The notes: generated by a model not told the origin, from the sequence alone. DNA of 64,000 nucleotides from Rhodococcus sp. ARC_M5 (GCF_022810405.1 NZ_JALGQE010000017.1:1-64000); one strand, 5' to 3'. Shown: positions 48,602 through 58,193, counted from the stretch's first letter. A program made the numbers and translations.

Positions 48602-48607
48602 AGCATC
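48522..48607. repeat. 15-bp tandem repeat, about six units, at a gene junction
   Basis: The unit is close to ACAGCATCGGTGTTC. It covers the start of the alpha/beta-hydrolase gene and reaches the stop of the MFS gene. Each unit adds five residues and another in-frame GTG. Confidence 0.9.
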
Positions 48608-50300
48608 AAACTAGACCCGTACCCGACTCCTTCGCTCGTTCTTCGTCGCGCTCCTGCTGCGCAGCAGCCAAGCCCGACATGGTCCGCAGCGGAACCTCCT
48701 TCAGGAACAGCACCAGCACGAACCCGATGAGCATCAGAATCGACACGGCCAGGAACACGTAATCCATGGCGTCGGAGAAGCCGACGCGGAACGGCTCGGC
48801 CAGTGCGGGTTCGAGCTTCTGAATGAACGAGCTGTCCTGCAACGCACTGCCTGCCACGGAGGCGTCTCCCGAGGCGATGGCCTGGGCGAAGCCGGATTGC
48901 AGAGGGTCGGAACTGGTAGCGGCGCTCTGCACTGCCTGCTGGAAGGCAGGCGTCGAACTCGCGGCGACCAACGCGTCGCCCGTCTTCGGAGTCAGCTGGG
49001 TGAACAGCATCGACAGGAACACGGCCACACCCACCGTCGCACCGATCTGCCGGAAGAACGTTGCGGCAGAGGTCGATACACCCATGTCCTTGGGCGGCAT
49101 CGCGTTCTGGATGGCCAGGGTCAACGGCTGCATCATCGAACCGAGACCGAGGCCGAACACGCCCATGACGACCATCGTCTGCCACAGCGGGGTATCGGCG
49201 TGCACGTAGTGGAAGACGAACATCGCAATCGCCATCAGTGCGGTACCGACGATCGGAAAGATCTTGTAGCGCCCCGTCTTCGAGATCATCCGACCCGAGA
49301 CGATCGACGCGATCATCAGGGCTCCGACGAGAGGCAGAGTCTGATAGCCGGCCAGCGTCGGCGAGGAGCCTTTGACCACCTGCAAGTACTGCGGCAGCAG
49401 CGAGATGCCACCGAACATGGCCGCGCCGGCGATGACACTGACGGCAATACACAACGAGAACAACGGGTTTCGGAAGAATCGCATGGGGATCAGGGCGTCG
49501 TCGCCCATCTTGATCTCGGCCAGCACGAACGCGATGACGCCGACGATGCCGATTCCGAAGCACAGCAGCGCCCGCGGCGAGCTCCAGCCCCACACCCGAC
49601 CCTGCTCGGCGATGATGAGCAGCGGCACGAGGCCGACACTGAGAAGCACTGCGCCCCACCAGTCGACGCGTGCCTCGCGGCGGTACACCGGCAGGTTCAG
49701 CACTCGCCACACCACCACGAGCGCGATCATGCCGAGCGGAACGTTGATGTAGAAGACCCAACGCCAGCCGGTGATTCCGAGAATCGTCGACTGCCCGGCG
49801 AGCAGGCCACCGATGACCGGCCCGAGCACACTGGACGTACCGAAGACGGCCAAGAAGTAGCCCTGATACTTGGCTCGTTCACGCGGCGGGACGATATCGC
49901 CGATGATCGCCAATGCCATCGACATCAGACCGCCTGCACCGAGACCTTGAACGGCGCGGAACGCGGCGAGCTCGTACATCGACGTCGCGATCCCGCACAG
50001 CATCGATCCGACGACGAAGATCGAGATGGCCGTCATGAAGAACGGCTTGCGCCCGTACAGGTCGGACAGCTTGCCGTACAACGGGGTCGAGACCGTCGAG
50101 GTGATGAGGTAGGCGGTCGTCACCCAGGCCAGAACCGAGAACCCGTTGAGGTCGTCGGCGATGGTGCGGACGGACGTCGAGACGATGGTCTGGTCGAGGG
50201 CAGCGAGGAACATGCCCATCATCAGACCGGACAGGATGGTCATGATCTCGCGATGCGAATACTCGCCGGTCGCGGGCTTCACTTCAGGCTCGGTTACCAT
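48606..50300 (-). CDS. MFS drug exporter, DHA2/EmrB-QacA type
   Basis: The 564-residue protein has 14 predicted helices. Family motifs are present: motif A GKLSDLYGRKP, the LDQTIVSTSV segment of helix 1 (motif D1) and the motif C GPVIGG. A long extracytoplasmic loop (about 440-520) precedes the last helix. It is a probable proton-coupled exporter of drugs or cell-envelope compounds, followed closely by the hydrolase gene. Confidence 0.91.
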   Translation of the reverse strand: MVTEPEVKPATGEYSHREIMTILSGLMMGMFLAALDQTIVSTSVRTIADDLNGFSVLAWVTTAYLITSTVSTPLYGKLSDLYGRKPFFMTAISIFVVGSMLCGIATSMYELAAFRAVQGLGAGGLMSMALAIIGDIVPPRERAKYQGYFLAVFGTSSVLGPVIGGLLAGQSTILGITGWRWVFYINVPLGMIALVVVWRVLNLPVYRREARVDWWGAVLLSVGLVPLLIIAEQGRVWGWSSPRALLCFGIGIVGVIAFVLAEIKMGDDALIPMRFFRNPLFSLCIAVSVIAGAAMFGGISLLPQYLQVVKGSSPTLAGYQTLPLVGALMIASIVSGRMISKTGRYKIFPIVGTALMAIAMFVFHYVHADTPLWQTMVVMGVFGLGLGSMMQPLTLAIQNAMPPKDMGVSTSAATFFRQIGATVGVAVFLSMLFTQLTPKTGDALVAASSTPAFQQAVQSAATSSDPLQSGFAQAIASGDASVAGSALQDSSFIQKLEPALAEPFRVGFSDAMDYVFLAVSILMLIGFVLVLFLKEVPLRTMSGLAAAQQERDEERAKESGTGLV

Positions 50301-50392
50301 CTCTTGACTGCACCTTTACGTAGCGTTTGCTTGTGTCCTGCAACGATATTCGGGACACCAGCATGCGCTCACAAAGCCGTTCGAGCAAAGGT

Positions 50393-51673
50393 TTATTTGC
50401 GGCGAATCCGGTCGCGCACCTCACGCATCGTGTGCGGGTGAATGCCCTCGGCCGCCAGGACCTTGCGAGTCTTGCGACGCGTCGACAGGACACCGATGAT
50501 CGCGACGATCCACACGGGAAATTGCACGAGCAACGCCACCCGGAAACCGTCGAACGTGTAACCACCCATCGCGTCGAGAATCCACCCGATCGCCGCGATC
50601 ACCAACAACGACGCGAGGAACCCGCCGATGTTGACCATGCCCTGCGCCGTCCCCAGATTGGCACTCGGATTGAACGTACGGGCGAGGTCGAAACCGATCA
50701 CCGACCCCGGGCCACCCATCGAGATCACCACCACGAGCAGCACCAGCAACCACAGCGGCGCAGGCCCCGGCAATGCCAGGACGATCGCCCACATCGTCGC
50801 GTTGCTGATCATGATGGCCAGCACCAGCCACGACCGTCGCATCGGATATCGCCCGGTGAGCAGACCGAGCACGATGCCCGACGCCACCGCGGCCAGCACC
50901 GACATCGTCAGCAACGCTCCGGCCGTCGACGCCGACAGGCCCTGCGCCGACGTCAGATACGGCACACCCCACAGCAAGGCGAACACCGTGATCGAGAACT
51001 GGGTGCCCATGTGCGAGAAGAAGCCCAGCCGGGTACCGGGGCGTCGCCACACCTGCGCGATGGAGGCGAGGGTCTGCCGCAGCGACGTGGGTTCGAACAC
51101 GGGGGCAGCTCCGGCGTCGGGGCGATCGCGCACCAGAGCCACGACCAACACGAGCGCGAGGAGCCCCAACGCTGCAGCGCTACCGAACGCGAACGTCCAG
51201 CCGGGTCCATTCAGCAGGATCAGGAAAGGGACCGCCGAGAGCACCTGGCCGAGCTGGCCGAGCAGTCCCGTCAGCTGCGAGACGATCGGCACCCGCCGCG
51301 GCGTGAACCACACCGGCACCAGGCGCAGCACCGAGATGAAGGTGAGCGCGTCGCCCACCCCGACGAACGCGCGCGCCGCCACCGCGACCGGCAGCGACTC
51401 GGTGAGCGCCAACGTGATCTGCGCCGACGCCATGATCAGCGCGCCCGCGGCGATCATCTTCCGTGAACCGATTCGGTCCAGGAGCACACCGGCCGGGATC
51501 TGCATCCCCGCGTAGACGATCACCTGCAGCACCACGAACGACGACAGCAGGGACGGCGATACGGAGAACCGATCGGCCGCACCGAGGCCCGCAACACCGA
51601 ACGACGTTCGATGCAGCACCCCGACGATGTAGGCGAAGACGCCGACGCCCCACACCACCCACACTGTTCTCAC
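50393..51673 (-). CDS. MFS transporter, 12-helix type
   Basis: The 426-residue protein has a motif-A-like loop LLDRIGSRK and family-typical helix pattern. It resembles the nitrate/sugar-phosphate-type subgroup, but the substrate is not predictable. GTG 51673 lies in the first of two copies of a 17-bp duplication, so the second copy at about 51690 offers an alternative upstream start in another frame. Confidence 0.85.
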   Translation of the reverse strand: MRTVWVVWGVGVFAYIVGVLHRTSFGVAGLGAADRFSVSPSLLSSFVVLQVIVYAGMQIPAGVLLDRIGSRKMIAAGALIMASAQITLALTESLPVAVAARAFVGVGDALTFISVLRLVPVWFTPRRVPIVSQLTGLLGQLGQVLSAVPFLILLNGPGWTFAFGSAAALGLLALVLVVALVRDRPDAGAAPVFEPTSLRQTLASIAQVWRRPGTRLGFFSHMGTQFSITVFALLWGVPYLTSAQGLSASTAGALLTMSVLAAVASGIVLGLLTGRYPMRRSWLVLAIMISNATMWAIVLALPGPAPLWLLVLLVVVISMGGPGSVIGFDLARTFNPSANLGTAQGMVNIGGFLASLLVIAAIGWILDAMGGYTFDGFRVALLVQFPVWIVAIIGVLSTRRKTRKVLAAEGIHPHTMREVRDRIRRK

Positions 51674-51698
51674 TCGGTCACGGTTCTCACTCGGTCAC
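51666..51698. repeat. 17-bp tandem duplication at a gene start
   Basis: GTTCTCACTCGGTCAC occurs at 51666 and 51683. It duplicates the start region of the MFS gene on the minus strand. Confidence 0.85.
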
Positions 51699-51795
51699 TG
51701 CCTTCACCGGACGATTGTGTCAACCCGCTGTGAAATGATCGGACTCGGTAGTACCCGAAGCAGGCAGTAGTCGAAGCAGGACAAGGAGTGATGTC

Positions 51796-52230
51796 GTGGC
51801 CAAGCAGCTGTTGGTGCTCAACGGTCCGAATCTGAACATGCTCGGAACCAGGCAGCCCGAGGTGTACGGCCACGCCACCCTCGCCGACGTCGTCGCCCTG
51901 TGCGAGAAGACCGCCGCCGACCACGGACTCACCGTCCGCGCCGAGCAGTCCAACCACGAGGGACAGCTCATCGACTGGATCCACGAGGCCCGCGGGGTGG
52001 CGTCGGGCATCGTCATCAACCCGGGCGGGTTGACCCATACCTCCGTGGCACTGCGCGACGCCCTCGTCATCCCCGAGGTTCCGATCATCGAGGTGCACAT
52101 CTCCAACGTGCACGCCCGCGAGGAGTTTCGGCACCACTCCTACGTCTCCCCTATCGCCAGCGGGGTGATCGCCGGACTCGGGATCGACGGCTACAAGTTC
52201 GCCATCGAACGACTCGCTTCTCTCGTCTGA
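51796..52230 (+). CDS. aroQ: 3-dehydroquinate dehydratase, type II
   Basis: This enzyme converts 3-dehydroquinate to 3-dehydroshikimate by anti elimination, in the shikimate or quinate pathway. The 144-residue product has [18 protein letters not shown], with the lid arginine and catalytic tyrosine, plus [16 protein letters not shown] and VHISN. GTG 51796 has AGGAG 7-8 nt upstream. The stop lies in the first copy of a 16-bp duplication. Confidence 0.96.
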   Translation: MAKQLLVLNGPNLNMLGTRQPEVYGHATLADVVALCEKTAADHGLTVRAEQSNHEGQLIDWIHEARGVASGIVINPGGLTHTSVALRDALVIPEVPIIEVHISNVHAREEFRHHSYVSPIASGVIAGLGIDGYKFAIERLASLV

Positions 52231-52251
52231 TACAACTCTCGTCTGATACAG
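52220..52251. repeat. 16-bp tandem duplication at the aroQ stop
   Basis: CTCTCGTCTGATACA(A/G) is repeated at 52220 and 52236. A third partial copy (CTCTC) follows. The aroQ TGA is inside copy 1. Confidence 0.85.
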
Positions 52252-52292
52252 CTCTCATCGGACGCTCAGGATTGCTTGCCTAGACTGGCCGC

Positions 52293-53051
52293 GTGAACAC
52301 GAGCAAGAACGTCTCGAAAGACATCAAGGCCATGCAAAACGGCGACAAGAATCGTCGAACTCTCGTTCAGATAGTCGTGGCAGTCGTTCTGATCGCGCTC
52401 GTGGCGGCGATCGCTCTGTTCATCGTCAACCGGGATTCCTCCTCGGACGATGCGGCATCTGCCGCCGACTCCGGTGCGTCGTCCGGACCGCAGCTCACCC
52501 CCACCTCGCTCACCGAAAACGGTGCGATCCGCTTCGGCAACCCCGACGCCTCCACGGTGATCAGCGTCGTCGAGGACTTCCAGTGCCCGGCGTGCAAGAA
52601 CTTCGAAGCCCTCAGCGGATCGACGCTGCAGCAACTGGCAGACGCAGGCAATGTCGCCGTCGACTACCGTCCCATCTCCATTCTCGATCGGTTCTCGAAC
52701 GGAACCATGTACTCGACCCGCTCGGCGAGCGCAGCGATCTGCGTCGCCGAGAACGATCGCGACAGCTGGATGAACTGGCATACCGCGATGTTCGCGCAGC
52801 AGCCCGCCGAGAACGGCACCGGGCTGACCGACGACGAGCTCGTCGAGATCGCCACGTCGGCAGGGGCCGACTCCCCCGCCACCGCGTCGTGCATCACCGA
52901 CGGCAGCTACACCGACTGGGTCACCACTCAGACGCAATCGGTCATCGGCGAAGGCATCAACGGAACGCCGAACGTGCGCGTCAACGGCACCGACATCTCC
53001 AACCCAACGCCCGAGAACATTCTCGCCGCCGCCGCAGCAGCCGGTAACTGA
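52293..53051 (+). CDS. DsbA-family thiol-disulfide oxidoreductase, membrane anchored
   Basis: The 252-residue protein has an N-terminal transmembrane helix (23-45), Ser/Ala linker and a DsbA thioredoxin fold with the CPAC active site (C98, C101) and cis-Pro segment GTPNVRVNG. It oxidises secreted proteins and is reoxidised by VKOR. The VKOR gene follows after 20 bp, as in the M. tuberculosis Rv2969c-Rv2968c pair. The start is a GTG at 52293. Confidence 0.93.
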   Translation: MNTSKNVSKDIKAMQNGDKNRRTLVQIVVAVVLIALVAAIALFIVNRDSSSDDAASAADSGASSGPQLTPTSLTENGAIRFGNPDASTVISVVEDFQCPACKNFEALSGSTLQQLADAGNVAVDYRPISILDRFSNGTMYSTRSASAAICVAENDRDSWMNWHTAMFAQQPAENGTGLTDDELVEIATSAGADSPATASCITDGSYTDWVTTQTQSVIGEGINGTPNVRVNGTDISNPTPENILAAAAAAGN

Positions 53052-53071
53052 GCAGCCACCGGTACCGATCC

Positions 53072-53689
53072 ATGAGAATCCGTGCAGGTGCTACAGTTGT
53101 CGGCCCAGCCGCCTTCACCGTCCTCAGTGCTCTCGGGTTGCTCGCCGCGCTCACGCTGACGATCGAGCGATTCAAACTGCTCGAGGACGCGTCGTACGTC
53201 CCGTCGTGCAGCCTGAATCCGGTGCTCTCGTGCGGGTCGGTCATGGTGACGAAACAAGCTGCGCTGTTCGGTTTTCCGAACCCCATCCTCGGCATCGTCG
53301 CGTTCTCCGTCGCCCTCGTCGCCGGAGTCCTCGCACTCGGCCGCGTCGAACTGCCACATTGGTTCTGGCTCGGGCTGAGCGCGGGCCTACTGCTCGGTGA
53401 AGTGTTCGTACACTGGCTGATCTTCGAAAGCCTCTACGAGATCGGTGCGTTGTGCCCGTACTGCATGGTCGTGTGGGCGGTGACGATGCCGTTGTTCGTG
53501 CTGGCTCTGAGCCGACTGATCAGTACCGGCTCGAACAACACCGGCCCGAACAACACCGACCCGAGCAACACCGGCACACTCGGCCGCCTCTTCCTGGAAT
53601 GGCGCTGGACGCTGCTGGCCGTGTGGTACGCAATCGTCGTCGCGCTCATCGGAATCCGGTTCTCGGACTACTGGGCAACCTTTCTCTGA
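53072..53689 (+). CDS. Vitamin K epoxide reductase family protein (DsbB-equivalent)
   Basis: The 205-residue membrane protein has about five helices. Redox cysteines C46 and C54 (CSLNPVLSCGSVM) lie in the loop, and the quinone-proximal CPYC has C128 and C131. It regenerates the adjacent DsbA using menaquinone. A cytoplasmic loop carries three 15-bp repeats encoding (S/P)NNT-type units (53528-53572), and the stop lies in a second 15-bp duplication. Confidence 0.93.
   Translation: MRIRAGATVVGPAAFTVLSALGLLAALTLTIERFKLLEDASYVPSCSLNPVLSCGSVMVTKQAALFGFPNPILGIVAFSVALVAGVLALGRVELPHWFWLGLSAGLLLGEVFVHWLIFESLYEIGALCPYCMVVWAVTMPLFVLALSRLISTGSNNTGPNNTDPSNTGTLGRLFLEWRWTLLAVWYAIVVALIGIRFSDYWATFL
53528..53572. 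repeat. 15-bp tandem repeat inside the VKOR gene
   Basis: There are three units, GGCTCGAACAACACC, GGCCCGAACAACACC and GACCCGAGCAACACC, encoding Gly-Ser/Pro-Asn-Asn-Thr-like blocks in a loop between predicted helices. Confidence 0.88.
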
Positions 53690-53734
53690 ATGTCCCTGCT
53701 CTGAATGTCCCTGCTCTGAATGTCCCTGCTCTGA
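53684..53734. repeat. 15-bp tandem repeat containing the VKOR stop codon
   Basis: CTCTGAATGTCCCTG occurs three times (53684, 53699, 53714) plus a partial copy. Each unit contains the TGA stop and an ATG. Confidence 0.9.
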
Positions 53735-53853
53735 CAGTTTCGCAAAACTCATGAGTCGAACGTCTGCACCGTGCATGATGGATGCAGCACCCGAGTGAGA
53801 CTGATCACAGCTCCTGGCTCGGGGAAGATCGTTCGAGTAACAGGAGTCGATAC

Positions 53854-55413
53854 ATGGCAGGCGATCCCTTCGCAGTCATCGTTGCCGTCATCGTGTCGGC
53901 CGCCGGCGTAGTCGCCGGAACCGACGCCCCGGCCCCGATTCCGGATCAGGCGGTGCAGGATCAGGCGGCAGAGATTGCCGCCACCGCCGAGGATCAGGCG
54001 AAGACGATGAGCGATCAGTGGACAGAACTCCTGGGCACCATGCCCGAACCGGCCGCCGACATCGCCGACCGCACCCTCTCCGACGCCGCCGAAGGCCTGC
54101 ACACCGCCGCCGAACCGATGCTTCCCGACCTGCCGACGGTGGAAGACATCGAGGCAGCCGACCCAGCGCTGGTCGACCCAGATGCAGCCGACGCAGATCC
54201 AGCCGACGCCGCGGCAGCCGGTATTGCTGCATTGTCGACCGACCCGGCTGCGGCCGCCTTGCCCGCCGCAGCTGTGGCTTCTGCCAGTTCTCTCTCTGCC
54301 CCTCTGCCGTTCAGTGTGTTCTCGCCGAGTGCTCTCGCGTCCACTGCTGTGGCCACCACCGCAGCCGCACTCGGCGCCGGTGCCGTCCAATTCGCCGGCC
54401 GGACATACACCGCCGCCGATATCGCCACCCAGACGGCGTTCATGGCGTCGGCCGAGGCCATTCGGCGTGCGTTGTTTCCCGGTCTACCGGTCACGTTCAC
54501 CGGCATCAATGTGGGCCCGATCGGTCTGGGTGCGGTAGGAGCCATCACCGCGTTCGTGCCGTGGCTGCAGAAGGCAGGCAACATCTGCGGCGGCGTCAAG
54601 GCCACCACGATCGCCGCACTCTATGCCGCCGAGAACGGCTTTCGGCACGGGCCCACTGCGCCGGTATCGAGCACCGGCGCGCAAGGTCCGGGGCAGTTCA
54701 TGCCCGGCACATGGGCGACGTACGGCAAGGACTACGACGGCAACGGCGTCACCGACGTCAACAGCATCGGCGATTCGGTGATGGCGTCGGGCACCCTGCT
54801 GTGCGATATCTACGGGCAGGTCGACGGTTGGAAGCGCGAGGGCAAGGTGTCCGGTGACACCTTGGATCTGACCCTGGCCGGGTACAACGCGGGCGCGGGA
54901 GCGGTCCTACGATCGGGCGGAATGCCCTCGGGCACATTCGATTACGAGACGCAGACCAAGCCGTACGTGTCCCGCATCCGGGCGACCGAAGCGCAGTTCG
55001 CCGCCATCCTCACCCCGTTCGCCGGACTCGACCTCACCGGAATCGGCGGCCGATCGGTTCAGTTGGCGATGGACTACCTGGGACTGCCGTACGTGTGGGG
55101 CGGCGGAAACATCAACGGACCGTCCGGCGGCGGTTTCGACTGCTCGGGTCTGACGTCGTACGCCCTCTACAAGGCCTCGGGCGGAAAAGTGACCCTGCCC
55201 CGCACCTCGGAAACTCAGTGGAACGTGGGCACCGAGATCCCCATGGAGCTCGCGCAACCGGGCGATCTGCTGTTCGGAAACTTCGGACCGGCCGGACCGG
55301 GTCACGTGGCGATCTACATGGGCAACGGCCAGATGGTGCATGCTCCCACCACCGGAGACGTCGTGCGGGTGGCTCCGGTGTTCGACGGCATGCGGGCACG
55401 TCACATCGTCTGA
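53854..55413 (+). CDS. Secreted cell-wall hydrolase: lytic transglycosylase plus NlpC/P60 peptidase
   Basis: The 519-residue protein has a signal/anchor helix (7-22), a long Ala/Asp/Pro-rich region, then a lytic transglycosylase-like domain (about 245-395) with catalytic E260 in YAAENGF and GPGQFMPGTWATYG. The C-terminal NlpC/P60 endopeptidase (about 400-519) has C430 (GFDCSG), H484 (GHVAIYMG) and H496. It would cut both glycan and stem peptides of peptidoglycan. ATG 53854 follows AGGAG by 8 nt. No cyclic-di-AMP riboswitch is evident in the 164-bp upstream gap. Confidence 0.92.
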   Translation: MAGDPFAVIVAVIVSAAGVVAGTDAPAPIPDQAVQDQAAEIAATAEDQAKTMSDQWTELLGTMPEPAADIADRTLSDAAEGLHTAAEPMLPDLPTVEDIEAADPALVDPDAADADPADAAAAGIAALSTDPAAAALPAAAVASASSLSAPLPFSVFSPSALASTAVATTAAALGAGAVQFAGRTYTAADIATQTAFMASAEAIRRALFPGLPVTFTGINVGPIGLGAVGAITAFVPWLQKAGNICGGVKATTIAALYAAENGFRHGPTAPVSSTGAQGPGQFMPGTWATYGKDYDGNGVTDVNSIGDSVMASGTLLCDIYGQVDGWKREGKVSGDTLDLTLAGYNAGAGAVLRSGGMPSGTFDYETQTKPYVSRIRATEAQFAAILTPFAGLDLTGIGGRSVQLAMDYLGLPYVWGGGNINGPSGGGFDCSGLTSYALYKASGGKVTLPRTSETQWNVGTEIPMELAQPGDLLFGNFGPAGPGHVAIYMGNGQMVHAPTTGDVVRVAPVFDGMRARHIV

Positions 55414-55448
55414 CGGTGCACTCGTAGCTGTCCGCGTACAGTGCGAGC

Positions 55449-56240
55449 GTGACCAATGCACGCGTGGAACCGGCCGGCTTCGACGACGATCTGGCACCGG
55501 AGCCGCCGCCCGGTGAGGGCTTCGAGACCAGCTGGCCGGTGCGGACCGGGGACATCGATCCGAGCAACCGACTGCGGTTCGACGGGGTCGCCCGCTACCT
55601 GCAGGACATCGGTACCGACAACCTCGACGCCACTCCGCTCGGTAAGACGGACCCGATGTGGATCGTGCGACGCACCGTCATCGACGTCTTCGAGCCCATC
55701 CACTTCCCGGACCGCGTGCACATGCGCCGATGGTGTTCCTCGATGTCGACCCGATGGTCCAACATGCGGGTGGCGTTGACGACGCCGAAGGGCGGACGCG
55801 TCGAAACCGAGGGCTTCTGGATCAACATCAGCAAGGACACCGGAATGCCGACCCGCATCAGTGACGGGGCTCTGGAAATGCTGGCGCGAACCACCGATCA
55901 ACACCGGTTGCGATGGAAGGCCTGGCTGACCGAGCCGGTGCCGGCCGAATCGCCTACCGACCTGCACTTCCCTTTGCGCGCAACCGATATCGACCCGTTC
56001 AACCACCTCAACAATGCGGCCTACTGGCACGCGATCGAGGAGTTGCTGGTCGATGTGCCCGCGTTGGCCGCGGCACCCCACCGCGCCGTCATCGAGTACC
56101 TGACGCCGGTGCTCGCGGGGGAACGCGTCACTCTGCGCCACCGCTACGACGGCGGTGTGTTGACCGTCTGGTTCGTCGTCACCGGAGCATCGGGCGAGCC
56201 GACGGTCCGCACCGTGGCCAAGATTGCGCCCAAGGCGTGA
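55449..56240 (+). CDS. Acyl-ACP thioesterase (FatA-like double hotdog)
   Basis: The 263-residue protein has two hotdog domains: the first with WPVRTGDIDPSNRLRFDGVARYLQDIG (positions 29-55) and the second with ATDIDPFNHLNNAAYW (about 178-193). Such enzymes release fatty acids from acyl-carrier protein. The start is GTG 55449. Its last 97 bp overlap the 3' end of the convergent ligase gene. Confidence 0.88.
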   Translation: MTNARVEPAGFDDDLAPEPPPGEGFETSWPVRTGDIDPSNRLRFDGVARYLQDIGTDNLDATPLGKTDPMWIVRRTVIDVFEPIHFPDRVHMRRWCSSMSTRWSNMRVALTTPKGGRVETEGFWINISKDTGMPTRISDGALEMLARTTDQHRLRWKAWLTEPVPAESPTDLHFPLRATDIDPFNHLNNAAYWHAIEELLVDVPALAAAPHRAVIEYLTPVLAGERVTLRHRYDGGVLTVWFVVTGASGEPTVRTVAKIAPKA

Positions 56241-57598
56241 CGGTCGAGCTTGCCGCGGGGTGTGCGGGGTAGGGAATCCAGGAAGGCGATCACCACCGGC
56301 ATGGCGGGACCCGGCAGCAGCGCCCTGAGGTGGTGACGAATACTGGATGCGGATGGCGGATCATGTTGCGCAACAACGACTCCGGCCGCCGGAACCTCAC
56401 CGGCTCGATCGTCGGGCAGGCCGAGCACTCCGGCATCGAGAATGCCGGGGATCGACAACAGTGCCGCCTCGATCGGAGCCAACTCGACGTTGAGTCCGGC
56501 TCGAACGATCGTCTCGCTGCCACGGCCGTGCAGAATCAATCGACCCTCGTGGACACTTCCGCGATCGCCGACGGTCATCCACCCGCTTGTGTCCGGCCCC
56601 GCAGTTACCGACTCCTGCTTGCCTTCTCGACCCAGATAGCCGTCGAACAGCATGTCGCTGCGCACATGCAGCAGCTCGTTCCTAATCTCCACCTCGACCC
56701 CGTCGAACAGCCGTCCGCTGACCTCTGTGCCGCTGCTTTCGATGCGGTCGTAGGAGACGAAACTGAGCTCGGACGCACCGTAGAAGTGCGTCATGGTTGC
56801 GTTCGGTAGCGCCGTCGCCAGTGCCGCTCGACCCGACTGCGGCCATCGCGCCGCAGAGGAGAGCACCTCACGGACACTCGGGGCCAGAGCTCCGGAACGC
56901 GCGATGTCCCAGGCGATGGTCGGTACCGAATACAGGTGCGTCGGAGCGTCGTCGAGAGCGATCGCCGCTGGGCGTAGGTCCACCGTCGCACCGCGGGTAA
57001 GCCCGTGCACCGCACCGTAGAGAAAGTGCGTGTGATCGAGGGTGCCGGATGCAGACACCCGATCGCCCGGCCCGAGATCGAACAGTGCATCGGAGCGATC
57101 GAGCGTGGCCGCCCACGACGCCTGATCACGGACGAACAACTTGGGCGGGCCGGTGGTTCCCGAGGTGATGCCCACGAGCAGTTCGGAATTCGGTGCGGGC
57201 GGATCGAGCGCCGCGGCACGGCCGGTGGTGAGCTCCTCGGGTGCCAGCACGGTGTCGGCACCCCAACGATGCACTCGTGCGTGCTGACGCGGATGCGCGA
57301 CGATCAGCGAGGGCTCACACACCGCCGTGACATCGGCGAATTCGTGAGCCAACAGATGTCGATGCAGCAGAACGACACTCACCCCGGCATGCATCGCCGC
57401 AACGACGACCACCAACGACCCGATATCCGACGTCGGCAATACCGCGATGCGACGCATCCCTGCCACTGCGGTCGCAGTGCAGGTCACCCGATCCCAGAAT
57501 TCACGGTAGGTGATCTCCCCGGACGCGTCGACGACGGCTACTCCGAGACGGTCGGAATGCCGCGCTATCCGGGCGGCGAGAAGCTCACTCGTCATCAT
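56144..57598 (-). CDS. AMP-dependent acyl-CoA/fatty acid ligase, last gene of the biotin operon
   Basis: The protein has about 484 residues and is an ANL-superfamily adenylate-forming enzyme. It has the phosphate loop VGITSGTTGPPKLF, YGASE, WMTVGDRGSV and the C-terminal lysine motif PRTPRGKLDRH. The acyl substrate is unknown. ATG 57598 (or 57595) overlaps the EcfT stop by 11-14 nt. Its C-terminus extends 97 bp into the thioesterase gene on the other strand. Confidence 0.88.
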   Translation of the reverse strand: MMTSELLAARIARHSDRLGVAVVDASGEITYREFWDRVTCTATAVAGMRRIAVLPTSDIGSLVVVVAAMHAGVSVVLLHRHLLAHEFADVTAVCEPSLIVAHPRQHARVHRWGADTVLAPEELTTGRAAALDPPAPNSELLVGITSGTTGPPKLFVRDQASWAATLDRSDALFDLGPGDRVSASGTLDHTHFLYGAVHGLTRGATVDLRPAAIALDDAPTHLYSVPTIAWDIARSGALAPSVREVLSSAARWPQSGRAALATALPNATMTHFYGASELSFVSYDRIESSGTEVSGRLFDGVEVEIRNELLHVRSDMLFDGYLGREGKQESVTAGPDTSGWMTVGDRGSVHEGRLILHGRGSETIVRAGLNVELAPIEAALLSIPGILDAGVLGLPDDRAGEVPAAGVVVAQHDPPSASSIRHHLRALLPGPAMPVVIAFLDSLPRTPRGKLDRHALGAILATVRTVGSPDAPVTTNQTVNTPPS

Positions 57599-58193
57599 CG
57601 TCGACACCGCGCGCGACGAGGGCATCACCCATGGCGTCGGCGGTACGGAGGGCGCGCACCAGGACCGGCGTTGCCAGTGCCGTCATCGACCACTGCAGTC
57701 CGCGGGCCTTACGGGCCTGCGAGACCTCCTGCACGATCGACGCCAGCAGCGGAATGCATCGAATGGCCAAAGCCAGGAGCAGTCCGATGCGTTCCGGATC
57801 GACGCCGAAGCGTCGGACAGGGCCGAGCGCTCGGGTGACGGTGTCGAGCATGTCGGTCACCCGGGTGGTGAGCGTGACGAGGGCCGCCAGAGCAACGGAG
57901 ATCACCAACACCCCGCACACCACCACGGCGCGCTGCCAGGTCGTGATGATCACCTGGAACACCCCGATGATCAGCAGCATCCAGAGCACCGGACGTAGTT
58001 GTGCCAATGCGACTTTCAGCGGGATTCGGGCTACCACGAACAGTACTGCGACCACCAGCGCCACGACACCGACCTCGAGCGGGGTGCGCGCGAAGATCAC
58101 CGTCGCCAGGATTGCGAAGATCAGCGCCAGCAACTTCGATCCCGGGCTCATCCGGTGCAGCAGTGAGGTGCCGGGGCGGTACAGACCGATCAT
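57585..58193 (-). CDS. bioN: ECF transporter transmembrane protein EcfT (BioN-like)
   Basis: The 202-residue membrane protein of the CbiQ/EcfT family has the conserved coupling motifs in QARKARGLQW and ADAMGDALVARGVD. It couples EcfA ATP hydrolysis to the substrate-binding subunit, here BioY. Its ATG overlaps the ATPase stop (ATGA). Confidence 0.9.
   Translation of the reverse strand: MIGLYRPGTSLLHRMSPGSKLLALIFAILATVIFARTPLEVGVVALVVAVLFVVARIPLKVALAQLRPVLWMLLIIGVFQVIITTWQRAVVVCGVLVISVALAALVTLTTRVTDMLDTVTRALGPVRRFGVDPERIGLLLALAIRCIPLLASIVQEVSQARKARGLQWSMTALATPVLVRALRTADAMGDALVARGVDDDDE

Noticed and set aside
53690-53853. Cyclic-di-AMP (ydaO-type) riboswitch ahead of the NlpC/P60 gene
   Set aside because: Such riboswitches precede wall hydrolase genes in actinobacteria, but I could not recognise the conserved core in this 164-bp segment, much of which is a 15-bp repeat.
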